From Skermania sp. ID1734 (GTDB taxonomy: Bacteria; Actinomycetota; Actinomycetes; Mycobacteriales; Mycobacteriaceae): a stretch of DNA of 62,811 nucleotides. Under the pieces are notes generated by a model that saw nothing but the letters and a program-made list of their open reading frames with translations, had not been told where the DNA came from and ran no database searches. The position numbers were made by a program, and so were the translations under genes. Location: positions 47,838-110,648 of the forward strand of contig NZ_VLIY01000017.1 of assembly GCF_007489285.1 (NCBI RefSeq), read 5' to 3'. This document shows positions 25,932-34,857 of this stretch, piece by piece. Each line of letters opens with the position of its first letter. The stretch's first letter is position 1.

Positions 25932-26705
25932 ATGACGATTCTCGTCACCCTGGTATTGGGTACTGTCATCGGAATCCTGCTCGGCCTCCTCGGCGGCGGC
26001 GGGTCGATCCTCGCCGTTCCCGGGTTGGTCTACGGACTCGGGATCCCGCTCGAGCAGGCAGTGCCGATGTCGCTGCTGGTGGTCGGCATCGCCTCACTGT
26101 TCGGCGCCGTCCCCAAAATCCGGGCCCACCAGGTCCAATGGCGCGTTGCGGGCGTGTTCGCCGTCACCGGATTCCTGGCTGCGTTCGCCGGCAGCGCAGT
26201 GAATCGACTTCTGCCCCCAGCAGTCACCCTGGCAGGATTTGCCGCGGTGATGATCGCATCAGGAATCCGGATGCTCTCAAGCACGGAGGGCACCGGCACC
26301 GCCTGCCGCGCGGAGGGCTCCGCCGTCAACTGGCGCCGATGCACCTCCCGTGCCGTTCCGGCCGGCCTCGGCGTCGGATTCCTGACCGGGCTGTTCGGGG
26401 TCGGGGGAGGATTCCTCATTATCCCCGCCCTGGTCTTGCTGCTCGGCATCGAGATGTCCGTGGCCGTGGGCACCTCTCTGGTGATCGTCACTGCCAATTC
26501 CGGATCCGGTCTCCTCGCATACCTCGGCAACCTCAGCCTCGACTGGGGGCTCGTCGTTGTGTTCACCGCGACCGCCATCGGCGGATCGCTCGTTGCGGGG
26601 CGCTACGGGAAGAAGGTCGACACCGCCCGACTGCAGAAGTGGTTCGCCTACCTGATCTTCGCGGTGGCTGCTTTCGTCCTTGTCGAAGTGATCTTCGTTC
26701 GGTAG
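25932..26705 (+). CDS. TauE/SafE family sulfur-anion exporter
   Basis: 257 residues, eight or so membrane segments in two repeats, each beginning with a Gly-rich motif (GLLGGGGSILAVP near the N-terminus and GLFGVGGGFLIIP in the middle). The family exports sulfite, sulfoacetate or thiosulfate-like anions. In CstR regulons it removes sulfite made from persulfide by the dioxygenase. This fits the CstB-like gene nearby. A cysteine sits in the cytoplasmic linker between repeats. Confidence 0.9.
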   Translation: MTILVTLVLGTVIGILLGLLGGGGSILAVPGLVYGLGIPLEQAVPMSLLVVGIASLFGAVPKIRAHQVQWRVAGVFAVTGFLAAFAGSAVNRLLPPAVTLAGFAAVMIASGIRMLSSTEGTGTACRAEGSAVNWRRCTSRAVPAGLGVGFLTGLFGVGGGFLIIPALVLLLGIEMSVAVGTSLVIVTANSGSGLLAYLGNLSLDWGLVVVFTATAIGGSLVAGRYGKKVDTARLQKWFAYLIFAVAAFVLVEVIFVR

Positions 26706-26860
26706 TGCAGCGTTGGTAAGGGATGCTCTCCTGCCCACCGTTGGGATGGCCAGCCTGGTTTACGCGGTGATCGCGGCACCGAACCGAGGGCGGGCGATCG
26801 ATACCTGGCGATTCGGGGCGCGAACCTGAGGTGGCCACCCCGAGCAGGGGCTCAGCCCTC

Positions 26861-26891
26861 GGTTAACTACTATTGAATGTAGTAGTTAACC
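26861..26891. promoter_or_regulatory. 31-base inverted repeat upstream of the thiol-redox operon
   Basis: Perfect 12-base arms GGTTAACTACTA (26861-26872) and TAGTAGTTAACC (26880-26891) with a 7-base spacer. It lies 46 bases before the TlpA-like start. It is AT-rich in GC-rich DNA and differs from the CstR and CmtR operators, so a third regulator is expected (a BlaI/CopY-type protein is one candidate, unproven). Confidence 0.6.
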
Positions 26892-26937
26892 CCGGTTGTT
26901 CCTCCCGGGTATCGACGTACAGAAGGTTGAGGTACCG

Positions 26938-27564
26938 ATGCCTACCGGAACCCGTTGGCTTATACCCATTCTCGCGACGATCGGCGTGCTCATCGTCGCG
27001 ATGTGGCCACGATCAGGCGTCGACACACCGCAGGGCTTCCAACCCAACACCACGTCAGACGAACCCGGCACTTCAGCGGAGCGGACCGACCTGTCCGCAC
27101 GGGGCAATCTGCAACCCTGCCCCCAATCGACGGCGCTCGGCATCCCCGAGGCAGTGCTCGCGGGGGTCATGGTGCGGTGCCTGGGCTCGACTGAGCCCGT
27201 CGATCTCGGAGCGACCCTGGCCGGCGAGCCGACGCTGATCAACCTGTGGGCATCGTGGTGCGGGCCATGCCGAGAGGAGATTCCCGTGCTCGACGCCTAC
27301 GCAAACGAGCCTGATTCGATCAGAGTGGTCGGCATCAACGTCCAGGACAAACCGGCTGCTGCGCTGCAACTTCTCGCCGAGTTGGGAGCACGCTACCCGT
27401 CGTTCGATGACACCGGCGCGGTCAAGAAAGCCTTGCCCGCACCCCCGGTGCTGCCGCTGAGCTTTCTCGTGCAGCGCGACGGATCCGTCGACCGAATTGC
27501 GACACCAGCAGTGTTCGGAGAACCCTCACAAGTCCGTGACGCGGTCAGAGGACTGATTCGATGA
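26938..27564 (+). CDS. TlpA-like membrane-anchored thioredoxin
   Basis: 208 residues from the ATG at 26938; a TTG at 26896 is a less likely start. One N-terminal membrane segment (about 7-20) is followed by a Ser/Thr-rich linker and a thioredoxin fold with ASWCGPCREEIP as the active site and later the cis-Pro PVLPLS. The active site would face outside the membrane. First gene of a three-gene operon with a second TlpA-like protein and CcdA, so it likely receives electrons from CcdA. Confidence 0.85.
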   Translation: MPTGTRWLIPILATIGVLIVAMWPRSGVDTPQGFQPNTTSDEPGTSAERTDLSARGNLQPCPQSTALGIPEAVLAGVMVRCLGSTEPVDLGATLAGEPTLINLWASWCGPCREEIPVLDAYANEPDSIRVVGINVQDKPAAALQLLAELGARYPSFDDTGAVKKALPAPPVLPLSFLVQRDGSVDRIATPAVFGEPSQVRDAVRGLIR

Positions 27565-28229
27565 CTCCACCGTCCGACGTCAAAGGGCGCCGACGTATCG
27601 CCGTGCGTGTTGCGTCCGCGCAGTCCTATCGGCGCCGCTCACACCGCTCCGTCCGGATTCTCGCGGTGAGTGTGGCACTCGCGTTTGGGGTCTCCGGATG
27701 TGCAACCGGGTCGGACTCCGTCGCTCAGGGTGGCACGTTCGACTTCGTCGCCCCGGGAGGTCAAACGGACATCCTCTATGACCCGCCCGCGACACGGGGA
27801 GCGATCGGCGCGCTGTCGGGGCCGGATCTGATGACCGACGACACTCTTGCAGTGTCGGACTACTCCGGTCAGGTCGTGGTGATCAATCTCTGGGGGCAAT
27901 GGTGCGGACCCTGCCGCGGGGAAGCGGACGACCTCGAGCGAGCCTATGAGGCCACCAAAGACCTCGGAGTCCAGTTTGTCGGCATCAACGTCCGCGACAT
28001 CCAACGCGACAAGGCCAAGGACTTTGTCATCGACAACAAGGTGTCCTACCCGTCGATCTACGACCCGCCGATGCGAACTCTCGTCGCCCTTGGTGGCAAG
28101 TACCCGACCAGTGTCATCCCATCTACCTTGGTTCTCGACCGGCAGCACCGCGTCGCTGCGGTCTTCCTGCGCGCCTTGCTGACCGAAGACCTGCAACCGG
28201 TCATCGAACGAATCGCGGCCGAGAAGTGA
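27561..28229 (+). CDS. TlpA-like thioredoxin lipoprotein
   Basis: 222 residues; ATG overlaps the previous stop. After a basic n-region and hydrophobic core it has a lipobox-like GVSGC at about 43-47, then a thioredoxin fold with [14 protein letters not shown]. The product is probably lipid-anchored outside the membrane. The pair of thioredoxins plus CcdA resembles cytochrome c maturation (CcsX/ResA) modules, but no heme lyase gene is here, so general extracytoplasmic thiol reduction is also possible. Confidence 0.85.
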   Translation: MTPPSDVKGRRRIAVRVASAQSYRRRSHRSVRILAVSVALAFGVSGCATGSDSVAQGGTFDFVAPGGQTDILYDPPATRGAIGALSGPDLMTDDTLAVSDYSGQVVVINLWGQWCGPCRGEADDLERAYEATKDLGVQFVGINVRDIQRDKAKDFVIDNKVSYPSIYDPPMRTLVALGGKYPTSVIPSTLVLDRQHRVAAVFLRALLTEDLQPVIERIAAEK

Positions 28230-29029
28230 CTGTTCTCGCAGAAGGCATCGGGACCAGCTTCCAGGCTGCGGCTGCCACCGGGCCGTTGCTGCTGGCGCTG
28301 GCCGCCTGCCTCCTCGCCGGCATGGTCTCCTTCGCCTCACCGTGTGTGGTGCCGCTCGTGCCCGGCTACCTGTCCTATCTGGCCGGAATCTCCGGCGTCG
28401 ACGCCTCTGCGGCCTCGACCAAGACCCGCACGGCCACTCGGGACAGGTGGCGTGTGACGGGCGCTGCGACATTGTTTGTCGCCGGATTCACGGTGGTGTT
28501 CGTGCTCACGACGGCGTCGGTGTTCGGACTGATCGGTGTCCTCCAACTCAACCGTGAACTGCTCCAACGCATCGGCGGGGTGGTCACCATCGTGATGGGG
28601 CTCGCGTTCGTGGGGTTGATCCCAATCCTTCAGCGGGACACTCGACTTGCCCCGCGCCGTTACTCCTCGCTCGCGGGCGCCCCCCTGCTGGGCGGCGTCT
28701 TCGGACTGGGCTGGACGCCGTGCCTGGGACCGACATTGGCCGGCGTACTCTCGGTCGCCGCAGGGACGGAAGGCACCACAGCAGCGCGAGGGGTGCTGCT
28801 GATCGTTGCCTACTGCTTCGGCCTCGGGTTGCCCTTCATCGTGCTCGCCTTCGGGTCGACGAAGGCACTGCGCGGAATCGGATGGCTCCGGCGCAACTCC
28901 CGCGCCATCCAGATCTTCGGCGGCATCATGCTCATCGCGGTCGGAGCGGCACTACTCACCGGGGCATGGGACGTGTTCGTCGCCTGGATTCGAGATGAAT
29001 TCGTCAGCAATGTCGTGCTTCCGATCTGA
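28226..29029 (+). CDS. ccdA: CcdA/DsbD-type membrane electron carrier
   Basis: 267 residues, GTG start overlapping the lipoprotein stop. Six membrane segments and the two conserved Cys motifs of Ccd[15 protein letters not shown] near residues 32-45 and [13 protein letters not shown] in the middle. CcdA passes electrons from cytoplasmic thioredoxin to extracytoplasmic thioredoxins such as the two encoded upstream. The last codons overlap the beginning of the second CmtR copy, an arrangement that looks like a recombination joint. Confidence 0.88.
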   Translation: MTVLAEGIGTSFQAAAATGPLLLALAACLLAGMVSFASPCVVPLVPGYLSYLAGISGVDASAASTKTRTATRDRWRVTGAATLFVAGFTVVFVLTTASVFGLIGVLQLNRELLQRIGGVVTIVMGLAFVGLIPILQRDTRLAPRRYSSLAGAPLLGGVFGLGWTPCLGPTLAGVLSVAAGTEGTTAARGVLLIVAYCFGLGLPFIVLAFGSTKALRGIGWLRRNSRAIQIFGGIMLIAVGAALLTGAWDVFVAWIRDEFVSNVVLPI

Positions 29030-29384
29030 TCGCAGAGTTGATCCGGCGGTGGCGTTGTTCCACAGCCTCTCCGATGCCACGCGCTTGGCGATCGTGCGCC
29101 GGCTGGCGTGCGGAGAGGCCTGGGTGTCGGACCTGATGGCAGGGCTAGGGTTGGCGCAGTCGACGGTGTCGGTGCACGTGGCGTGCCTGCGTGACTGCGG
29201 CCTGGTCACCGGCCGTCCCGAGGGCCGGCAGGTGTTCTACTCGCTCGCCCGACCGGAACTGCTCGACCTGCTGTCTTCGGCGAAGACCCTGCTGGCCGCG
29301 ACCGGCAACGCGCTGTGCCCGAACTACGGCACCGACGCCATTACCACGACCGATATCACTGCAGAGGTGCGAGTGCGTGCATGA
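29010..29384 (+). CDS. cmtR: Second CmtR-like ArsR-family sensor
   Basis: 124 residues from the ATG at 29010 (ATG 28995 possible), overlapping the ccdA end. From residue 11 onward it is a close relative of the 16597-16980 sensor, with Cys59 and Cys63 (HVACLRDCG) and Cys103 (LCPNYG) all kept, so it should still sense Cd/Pb. The first 10 residues differ, which suggests that recombination replaced the original start and promoter. Expression would now depend on the thiol-redox operon. Confidence 0.8.
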   Translation: MSCFRSDRRVDPAVALFHSLSDATRLAIVRRLACGEAWVSDLMAGLGLAQSTVSVHVACLRDCGLVTGRPEGRQVFYSLARPELLDLLSSAKTLLAATGNALCPNYGTDAITTTDITAEVRVRA

Positions 29385-29521
29385 GCGACACGGGTGGCTG
29401 CGGCCACGACGAACCCACTACCGGCAAGAAAGGTGAGAGCGGGAACCTGGGAGGTCAACGACTAGGCCAAGACCATCCCGATAACCGGCCCACCCCAAAC
29501 CCCCCTATCCATCGCTATTAG
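29381..29521 (+). pseudogene. Stub of a second P1B-type ATPase
   Basis: A 46-codon frame beginning ATGA on the sensor stop reads [15 protein letters not shown], almost the same as the first residues of the complete ATPase at 14639-16600 (MSDACGCGHDEPTVN). After about 25 codons similarity stops and the frame ends in the operator at 29505-29531. The rest of the ATPase is missing, so this is a deletion remnant. Confidence 0.75.
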
Positions 29522-29531
29522 TCGATGATAG
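29505..29531. promoter_or_regulatory. Diverged CmtR-type operator at the deletion joint
   Basis: CTATC, one extra base, ATCGCT, ATTA, then GTCGATGATAG: a slightly altered copy of the perfect operator at 19705-19730. It lies at the end of the ATPase stub and no intact Cd gene follows it, so it is likely an orphan site left by rearrangement. Confidence 0.6.
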
Positions 29532-29604
29532 CGTTATAGAACGTTGATCGTTGTGGCGGGCTGATAGCGAACCATGGCGATGTATCCGTCTTCGGTGAGC
29601 CCGG

Positions 29605-29832
29605 GAGGGCCGCGATGAAGTCGATCTGTCCGACTGCCGCCCGGCCTGCGGCAACATTGCCCGCACCGACCGCGACATCTCCCACCTCACAAGCACGGCC
29701 GACCGGCTCCGAACCGTCGTCGACGACCCACTCGCCCCTCCGCTGCGCACAGCACGAGAACGTGCCGAGCTCGATCGGCTCGACACCATCATCGCCGGAC
29801 ATCATCGGTGCCGAGGACCAGCTCATGGTTGA
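29605..29832 (+). pseudogene. 3' remnant of a Tn554-like tyrosine recombinase
   Basis: A frame open from 29599 to the TGA at 29830-29832 reads protein-like text such as DCRPACGNIARTDRDISHL and PLAPPLRTARERAELDRLD, which resembles the Cys-containing C-terminus of the third recombinase in Tn554-like elements. No start and no catalytic residues remain. It overlaps the next intact gene as in a complete element. Confidence 0.6.
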
Positions 29833-30229
29833 CCCGACCGACGAACGAGCAGCCATCCAGGCCGCGATGCAACGACTCCTCGACGGAACACCGCAACAAT
29901 CCACCGGAAGGCTGACCATCATGCAGCTCGCGGCCGAAGCCGGTGTCAAACGGTGGGTCCTCACCCACAAACACACCGATCTCGCGGCGCAATTCCGGGA
30001 CCGCGCCCGCCGAACCGGTCCTACACCGACAGCCTTCCAACCCCTGCAGCAGCGCGCTCGCGACGCCGAAAACCGCAATCGCCGCCTCCACGCGGAAAAC
30101 ACTGCGCTCCGCAGCCAACTCAGCGCATACGCGCAACTCATCCACGAATTGGCGACCGAACTCGAGCGGGTCCGACGGTCAGCGATCTCCAGCTCCGCGA
30201 CACAAAATCCGGTACACCGATTGCGGTAG
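29825..30229 (+). CDS. DUF6262-like accessory protein of a degraded Tn554-like element
   Basis: 134 residues from the ATG at 29825, overlapping the recombinase remnant. The pattern MQRLLDG...GRLT...EAGV near the N-terminus matches the 54086-54502 protein (MERLLAG...GRLT...EAGV), and the C-terminal half is a coiled coil. In such elements this small gene follows the three recombinases (TnpC-like position). Here it is left without them. Confidence 0.7.
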   Translation: MVDPTDERAAIQAAMQRLLDGTPQQSTGRLTIMQLAAEAGVKRWVLTHKHTDLAAQFRDRARRTGPTPTAFQPLQQRARDAENRNRRLHAENTALRSQLSAYAQLIHELATELERVRRSAISSSATQNPVHRLR

Positions 30230-30387
30230 GCCATGCAACCTCCCCGTGCCTGCCCGACCGGAGTATCCGCCCCGATCATCAGCACAGCACGATTCGTCGC
30301 CCGGCTCTCAGCGGTAGTTCCGGTCTCGGCGGCTGTTCACCGACTGTTCGTTTGCACTACCACATCGACATACGTCAATATCGACGC

Positions 30388-30756
30388 ATGTCGAATCGGG
30401 AGTTGTCGTTGACCGACGTTTCAACCTGCGCGGTCACACCGTTGGCGCGGGAACCGTTGACCGCCGAAGCCGCCGCGGATCTGGTGGTGATGTTGAAGGC
30501 GCTCGCCGATCCGGTGCGGCTGCGGTTGTTGTCGCAGATCGCGAGCCACGCCGGCGGCGAAGCATGCGTGTGTGACCTGTCCGCCGGGATCGACTTGTCG
30601 CAGCCGACGATCTCCCATCACCTGAAGGTGCTGCGGACCGCCGGGCTGCTGGAATCGGAGCGCCGTGCGTCGTGGGTCTATTACCGGGTCGTCCCGCAGG
30701 CCTTGCAAGAACTCGCTCAGCTGTTCGGCACCGACACCCTGGCGGGCAGCAGGTGA
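30388..30756 (+). CDS. arsR: ArsR-type arsenite-responsive repressor
   Basis: 122 residues, ArsR winged helix with the recognition segment SQPTISHHLKVLRTAGLLE. Cys60 and Cys62 (ACVCDL) form the ELCVCDL-like As(III) site, and Cys14 near the N-terminus may be a third ligand as in the corynebacterial ArsR type. It controls the following aquaporin-arsC operon; its stop overlaps the aquaporin start. Upstream sequence has ATCGAC/GTCGAT repeats like those before arsO. Confidence 0.88.
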   Translation: MSNRELSLTDVSTCAVTPLAREPLTAEAAADLVVMLKALADPVRLRLLSQIASHAGGEACVCDLSAGIDLSQPTISHHLKVLRTAGLLESERRASWVYYRVVPQALQELAQLFGTDTLAGSR

Positions 30757-31532
30757 CCACGATCCCGCTGCCGCGGCGGTTGCTCGCCGAGTTCGTCGGC
30801 ACCGCACTGCTGGTGACCGTCGTCGTCGGATCCGGCATCGCCGCCGCCGCACTGTCCCCCGACAATGTCGGGCTGCAGTTGCTGGAGAACTCGACCGCGA
30901 CCGTGTTCGGGCTCGCGGTGTTGATCCTGCTGTTCGGTCCCGTGTCCGGCGCACACTTCAATCCTGTTGTGTCGGCGGCGGATTGGCTGCTCGGCCGCCG
31001 CGCCGGGACAGGCCTCCCGGCAACCGATGTCGCTGCCTACACGGTCGCGCAGATCGCCGGCGGTGTCGTCGGCGCGGTCCTGTCGAACATCATGTTCGAC
31101 CTGGCGGCGTTCCAGATCTCGAGCAAGGACCGAATCACGACCGGGCATCTGGTCGGGGAGATCGTCGCCACCGCCGGCCTGGTCGCCCTGATCTTCGCTC
31201 TCGCCCGCACTGGCCGCGCCGCCCTCTCGGCGGCGTCGGTCGGCGCCTATATCGGTGCCGCCTACTGGTTCACCTCCTCGACGTCGTTCGCCAACCCGGC
31301 GGTCACGATCGGGCGCGTCTTCTCCGACACCTTCGCTGGGATCGCGCCGGGGTCGGTGACCGGGTTCATCGCCGCCCAACTCGTCGGTGGCCTGGTCGGG
31401 CTCGCCCTGGTGACCGCCCTCTATCCCGACGCCGCGGCCACGGCGGACGACGCCGTCGTCCCCCACCACGACACCACCACCCGCTCTGCTCCTCTCGATC
31501 ACCGTCCCGCCGATCATCGGAGTCCGTCATGA
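30753..31532 (+). CDS. Aquaporin / arsenite channel (MIP family)
   Basis: 259 residues from GTG overlapping arsR. Six membrane segments and two half-helix motifs, HFNPVVS and FANPAVT (NPV and NPA). In ars operons such aquaglyceroporins let As(III) leave by diffusion after ArsC makes it, as described for AqpS, replacing an ArsB pump. No arsB or acr3 gene was recognised in the window, which supports this. The His/Asp-rich C-terminal tail is unusual. Confidence 0.88.
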   Translation: MTTIPLPRRLLAEFVGTALLVTVVVGSGIAAAALSPDNVGLQLLENSTATVFGLAVLILLFGPVSGAHFNPVVSAADWLLGRRAGTGLPATDVAAYTVAQIAGGVVGAVLSNIMFDLAAFQISSKDRITTGHLVGEIVATAGLVALIFALARTGRAALSAASVGAYIGAAYWFTSSTSFANPAVTIGRVFSDTFAGIAPGSVTGFIAAQLVGGLVGLALVTALYPDAAATADDAVVPHHDTTTRSAPLDHRPADHRSPS

Positions 31533-32200
31533 CCGACAGCCCCGCCGCCCTCGCGTCGCACGTGCGTAAAGACCTGTCCATCGATCAGCAACTCGCCCTG
31601 CGGACCGCGGCGACCCGGTTGCAGACCGATTTCACCGACATGTTCGGGGTCGAAACCATCGAACGGTTCCTGCATTCCAGCTACGACCAGTTCGCCGGCC
31701 GCGCTACCGTCCCCAACTTCCTGCCGCTGCTGGCCGAACGGTTCGCCCGGCAACGCCTGCGCGCCCTTGCCCGCGTCGAAGGCAAAGCCCTGACCGGGAC
31801 CCCGACTGTGTTGTTCCTGTGCACCCACAACGCGGGCCGCTCCCAGATGGCACTCGGGTTCTTCTCCCACCTGGCCGGTGACCACGGCGTCGCCTGGTCC
31901 GGCGGCAGCGAACCCGGCACCGAGATCAACCCGGCCGCGGTCGCTGCCATGAAAGAACGCGGGATCGACATCACCGGCGAATTCCCCAAACCGTGGACCG
32001 ACGAGATCGTGCAAGCCGCCGACGTCGTCATCACCATGGGCTGCGGCGACGCCTGCCCGGTGTTCCCCGGCCGCCGCTACGAGGAATGGGTCCTCGACGA
32101 CCCCGCCGGCCAGACGGTCGAAGCGGTCCGCCCGATCCGCGACGAGATCGAACGCCGCGTCCGTGTCCTGCTCACCGAACTCGACATCCCCACCACCTGA
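31529..32200 (+). CDS. arsC: Arsenate reductase with N-terminal helical extension
   Basis: 223 residues, ATG overlapping the aquaporin stop. The N-terminal ~90 residues are a helical domain with RxxTDFTDMFG...FLHSSYD, often fused in actinobacteria; the remainder is the low-molecular-weight phosphatase fold with CTHNAGRSQ (nucleophile Cys98) and later MGCGDACPVFPG. This class uses mycothiol and mycoredoxin in actinobacteria. It converts As(V) to As(III) for export. Confidence 0.9.
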   Translation: MTDSPAALASHVRKDLSIDQQLALRTAATRLQTDFTDMFGVETIERFLHSSYDQFAGRATVPNFLPLLAERFARQRLRALARVEGKALTGTPTVLFLCTHNAGRSQMALGFFSHLAGDHGVAWSGGSEPGTEINPAAVAAMKERGIDITGEFPKPWTDEIVQAADVVITMGCGDACPVFPGRRYEEWVLDDPAGQTVEAVRPIRDEIERRVRVLLTELDIPTT

Positions 32201-32264
32201 CCACCCGCCAGGTCCTCTGTCCCCCATTCGCGCTACTACTGTTGTTCGAAAGAGGTTGTGTTCC

Positions 32265-32684
32265 ATGGCTTCCGCCACCACACCGTCGGTGTTGTTCGTG
32301 TGCATCCACAACGCCGGCCGTTCCCAGATGGCCGCCGGTTTCCTGACCGCGCTCGGCGGTGACGCCGTGACCGTGCGGTCGGCGGGCAGCGACCCCGCCG
32401 ACCGGGTGAACGCGGCCGCGGTCGCCGCGATGGCCGAGGTCGGGATCGACATCTCCACCCAGGTCCCGAAGAAACTCACCTTCGAGGCTGTCGAATCCTC
32501 CGACCTGGTGATCACCATGGGCTGCGGCGACGCCTGCCCGGTATTCCCGGGTGTCGACTACCGCGACTGGCAACTCCCGGACCCCGCAGGCAAGGGCATC
32601 GACGCGGTCCGCCCGATCCGCGACGACATCGAGAACCGGATCCGTGCCCTGCTCGGCGAACTCGCCATCCCCGTCGACGCCTGA
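32265..32684 (+). CDS. arsC: Second arsenate reductase, single domain
   Basis: 139 residues with CIHNAGRSQ (Cys13) and MGCGDACPVFPG, the same fold as the upstream enzyme without the helical extension. The pairing of a long and a short ArsC is frequent in Rhodococcus-type ars clusters. It is 64 bases from the first arsC and in the same direction. Confidence 0.9.
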   Translation: MASATTPSVLFVCIHNAGRSQMAAGFLTALGGDAVTVRSAGSDPADRVNAAAVAAMAEVGIDISTQVPKKLTFEAVESSDLVITMGCGDACPVFPGVDYRDWQLPDPAGKGIDAVRPIRDDIENRIRALLGELAIPVDA

Positions 32685-32785
32685 CCCCACCCACGTCGAC
32701 ACGCGACCACCTCAACCCGACAACCCACACACCAGCCCCACCGGCCCGGCTGTCCGCCCCGGCCGGTCAGGGAGGAGTCTTCGTC

Positions 32786-34207
32786 ATGCCCACTGCACGT
32801 CAGTTGATCGCGATCGGTGGCAGCGACGCCGGTATCAGCGCCGCCCTCCGCGCTCGTGAACTCGACCCCGCGACCGAGGTCACCGTCGTCGTCGCCGACA
32901 ACTACCCGAACTTCTCCATCTGCGGCATCCCGTACTACGTGTCCGGGGAAGTCACCCACTGGTCCAACCTCGCCCACCGCACCGCCGCCGACCTCGCCGC
33001 CACCGGAATGCGGGTCCTCACCGACACCACCGCCACCCGCATCGACCCCAGCGCACACACGCTCACCGTCCGCGACGCTTCGGGCACCGAGCAGGTGCTG
33101 TCCTACGACGCGCTCGTCGTCGGCACCGGCGCAACCTCGGTCCGCCCCCCGATCACCGGGCTCGACCGGCTCGGCGCCGCGGAGGGGGTGCACCTGCTGC
33201 ATTCGATGGGTGACACGTTCACGGTGATGGACAGTCTCCGGGATAGGGACCCGAAGACCGCGGTCATCATCGGTGCCGGCTACATCGGGCTCGAGATGGC
33301 CGAGGGCCTCACCATGCGTGGTATTCAGGTCACTCAGATCGAAGCGCTTCCGGAAGTGCTGCCGACCGTGGATTCGGAACTCGGTGCCCTCGTGCACGCC
33401 GAGTTGGAACGCAACAAGGTCGAGGTCCTCACCGACACCCTCGTCACCGCCGTCACCCGGGAGCCGTCGGGTGCGCTGACGGTCACCGCCGCCCGCGACG
33501 GGGAAACCCTGTCCAGGACAGTCGATTTCGTGCTCGTCGTGGTCGGGGTGAAACCCGACGTCGCACTCGCCGCCAACGCCGGAGCCGAACTCGGTGTCAA
33601 AGGTTCGATCGTGGTCGACGAGCAGATGCGCACCAACCTCCCCGACGTGTTCGCGGCCGGGGACTGCGTGCACACCCACCATCGGCTCCTCGGCACCACG
33701 TGGCTGCCGTTGGGCACCACCGCCCACAAACAAGGCCGCGTCGCCGGGGAGAACGCGCTCGGCGGATCGGCTCGGTTCGCGGGCAGTCTCGGCACGCAGG
33801 TGGTGAAGATCTTCGACCTGGTCGCCGCACGCACCGGATTGAAAGACGGCGAAGCCGTTGCCGCCGATCGAGGTTGGGTGCCGGTGTCGAGCACCGCGAC
33901 CCCCGACGACCACAAGGCCTACTACCCGGGCGCCACCCCGATCACCATCCGCATCACCGGCGACCAGCAGTCCGGGGTGCTGCTCGGCGCGCAGTTGGTC
34001 GGGCACCGGTCGGCCGAGGTCAGCAAACGGGTCGACACCTACGCCACCGCCCTGTTTCATGGCACGACCGTCGACGCGTTCAGCGAACTCGACCTCTCCT
34101 ACACCCCGCCCCTCGGTTCACCCTGGGACGCAACCCAGGTCGCCACCCAAACCTGGGTGCGCGAACACCACCTCGACCGGCACCGCACCGCGCTACGACA
34201 GCACTGA
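32786..34207 (+). CDS. FAD/NAD-dependent pyridine nucleotide-disulfide oxidoreductase (CoA-disulfide reductase/NADH oxidase-like)
   Basis: 473 residues. IGGSDAGISAA at the N-terminus binds FAD; the redox Cys lies in FSICGIPYYVSGE (Cys46), as in CoA-disulfide reductases and NADH oxidases with a single active Cys; a second dinucleotide motif GAGYIGLEMAEGL follows, then GDCVHTHH, and a C-terminal dimerisation domain. It probably regenerates a low-molecular-weight thiol or another electron donor in the ars operon. Start behind GGAGG. Confidence 0.88.
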   Translation: MPTARQLIAIGGSDAGISAALRARELDPATEVTVVVADNYPNFSICGIPYYVSGEVTHWSNLAHRTAADLAATGMRVLTDTTATRIDPSAHTLTVRDASGTEQVLSYDALVVGTGATSVRPPITGLDRLGAAEGVHLLHSMGDTFTVMDSLRDRDPKTAVIIGAGYIGLEMAEGLTMRGIQVTQIEALPEVLPTVDSELGALVHAELERNKVEVLTDTLVTAVTREPSGALTVTAARDGETLSRTVDFVLVVVGVKPDVALAANAGAELGVKGSIVVDEQMRTNLPDVFAAGDCVHTHHRLLGTTWLPLGTTAHKQGRVAGENALGGSARFAGSLGTQVVKIFDLVAARTGLKDGEAVAADRGWVPVSSTATPDDHKAYYPGATPITIRITGDQQSGVLLGAQLVGHRSAEVSKRVDTYATALFHGTTVDAFSELDLSYTPPLGSPWDATQVATQTWVREHHLDRHRTALRQH

Positions 34208-34308
34208 CCCGACGAACCAGCTCTGCGGTGGCCGACGCGTTGGGAAACATCGTCGGCCACCGCAGCGATTCCACCGACACCACCCGCACGACAGACAGCC
34301 GAACCCTG

Positions 34309-34530
34309 ATGCCCCTGCGATCGCTCACCGACGTCGAGCTGCTCGAGCAGATCCAGCAGCTGTCGAAAGCTGCGCGGGAGCAGCTCCTCGCCGGTGACCC
34401 GGTCGCCGCCCGCATCACCCGCACCCGGCTCCTACAGGTCAACGACGAACTCGCCCGCCGGCACACGCCGTCGCCTCCGGTGCGATCGTCACAGCCCAGC
34501 AGCCGGGTTGCCGCGGACGGCTCCCAGTGA
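34309..34530 (+). CDS. Small hypothetical protein
   Basis: 73 residues, helical with a Leu-rich N-terminal segment (LTDVELLEQIQQLSK). No clear ribosome binding site. Listed because codon use is good and it fills the gap between oxidoreductase and thioredoxin-like genes. Confidence 0.4.
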   Translation: MPLRSLTDVELLEQIQQLSKAAREQLLAGDPVAARITRTRLLQVNDELARRHTPSPPVRSSQPSSRVAADGSQ

Positions 34531-34560
34531 TCTGGGGGCGAACCAGAGGAAGATCGAGGC

Positions 34561-34857
34561 ATGCGCATCGAGCTACTCACCTCGCCCGGATGCCCCAACG
34601 CCGATCCCGCCCGGCGCGTGATCACCGAAGCGTTGACCACCTTGGGAATCGACACGCCGATCCTCGACCAAGTCGGGCGTTTCCGATCTCCGACAGTGCT
34701 CGTCGATGGCATCGACGTGATGAGCCCAGATGCCGGGCCGGCCACCGGTGACGCCTGCCGACTCGACCTGCCCACACCCGACGCCGTCGTGCGGGCGATC
34801 CGTGCCGCCATGAACCGCGACCGACCCACCGACCACGACGAACGGCAGGTCCGATGA
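34561..34857 (+). CDS. Thioredoxin-fold protein with SPGCPNA motif
   Basis: 98 residues. ELLTSPGCPNADPAR at the N-terminus looks like a thioredoxin-fold first strand and a single-Cys active-site turn, followed by a strand with cis-Pro-like SPTVLVDG. Such proteins occur beside mercury and arsenic genes. Its stop overlaps the next start, so the two small proteins may work together. Confidence 0.65.
   Translation: MRIELLTSPGCPNADPARRVITEALTTLGIDTPILDQVGRFRSPTVLVDGIDVMSPDAGPATGDACRLDLPTPDAVVRAIRAAMNRDRPTDHDERQVR

Noticed and set aside
30665-31528. Upstream extension of the arsC frame by about 288 codons
   Set aside because: The extension lies out of frame over the aquaporin gene and is Arg-rich without domain character; the ATG at 31529 with ATGA overlap is the natural start.
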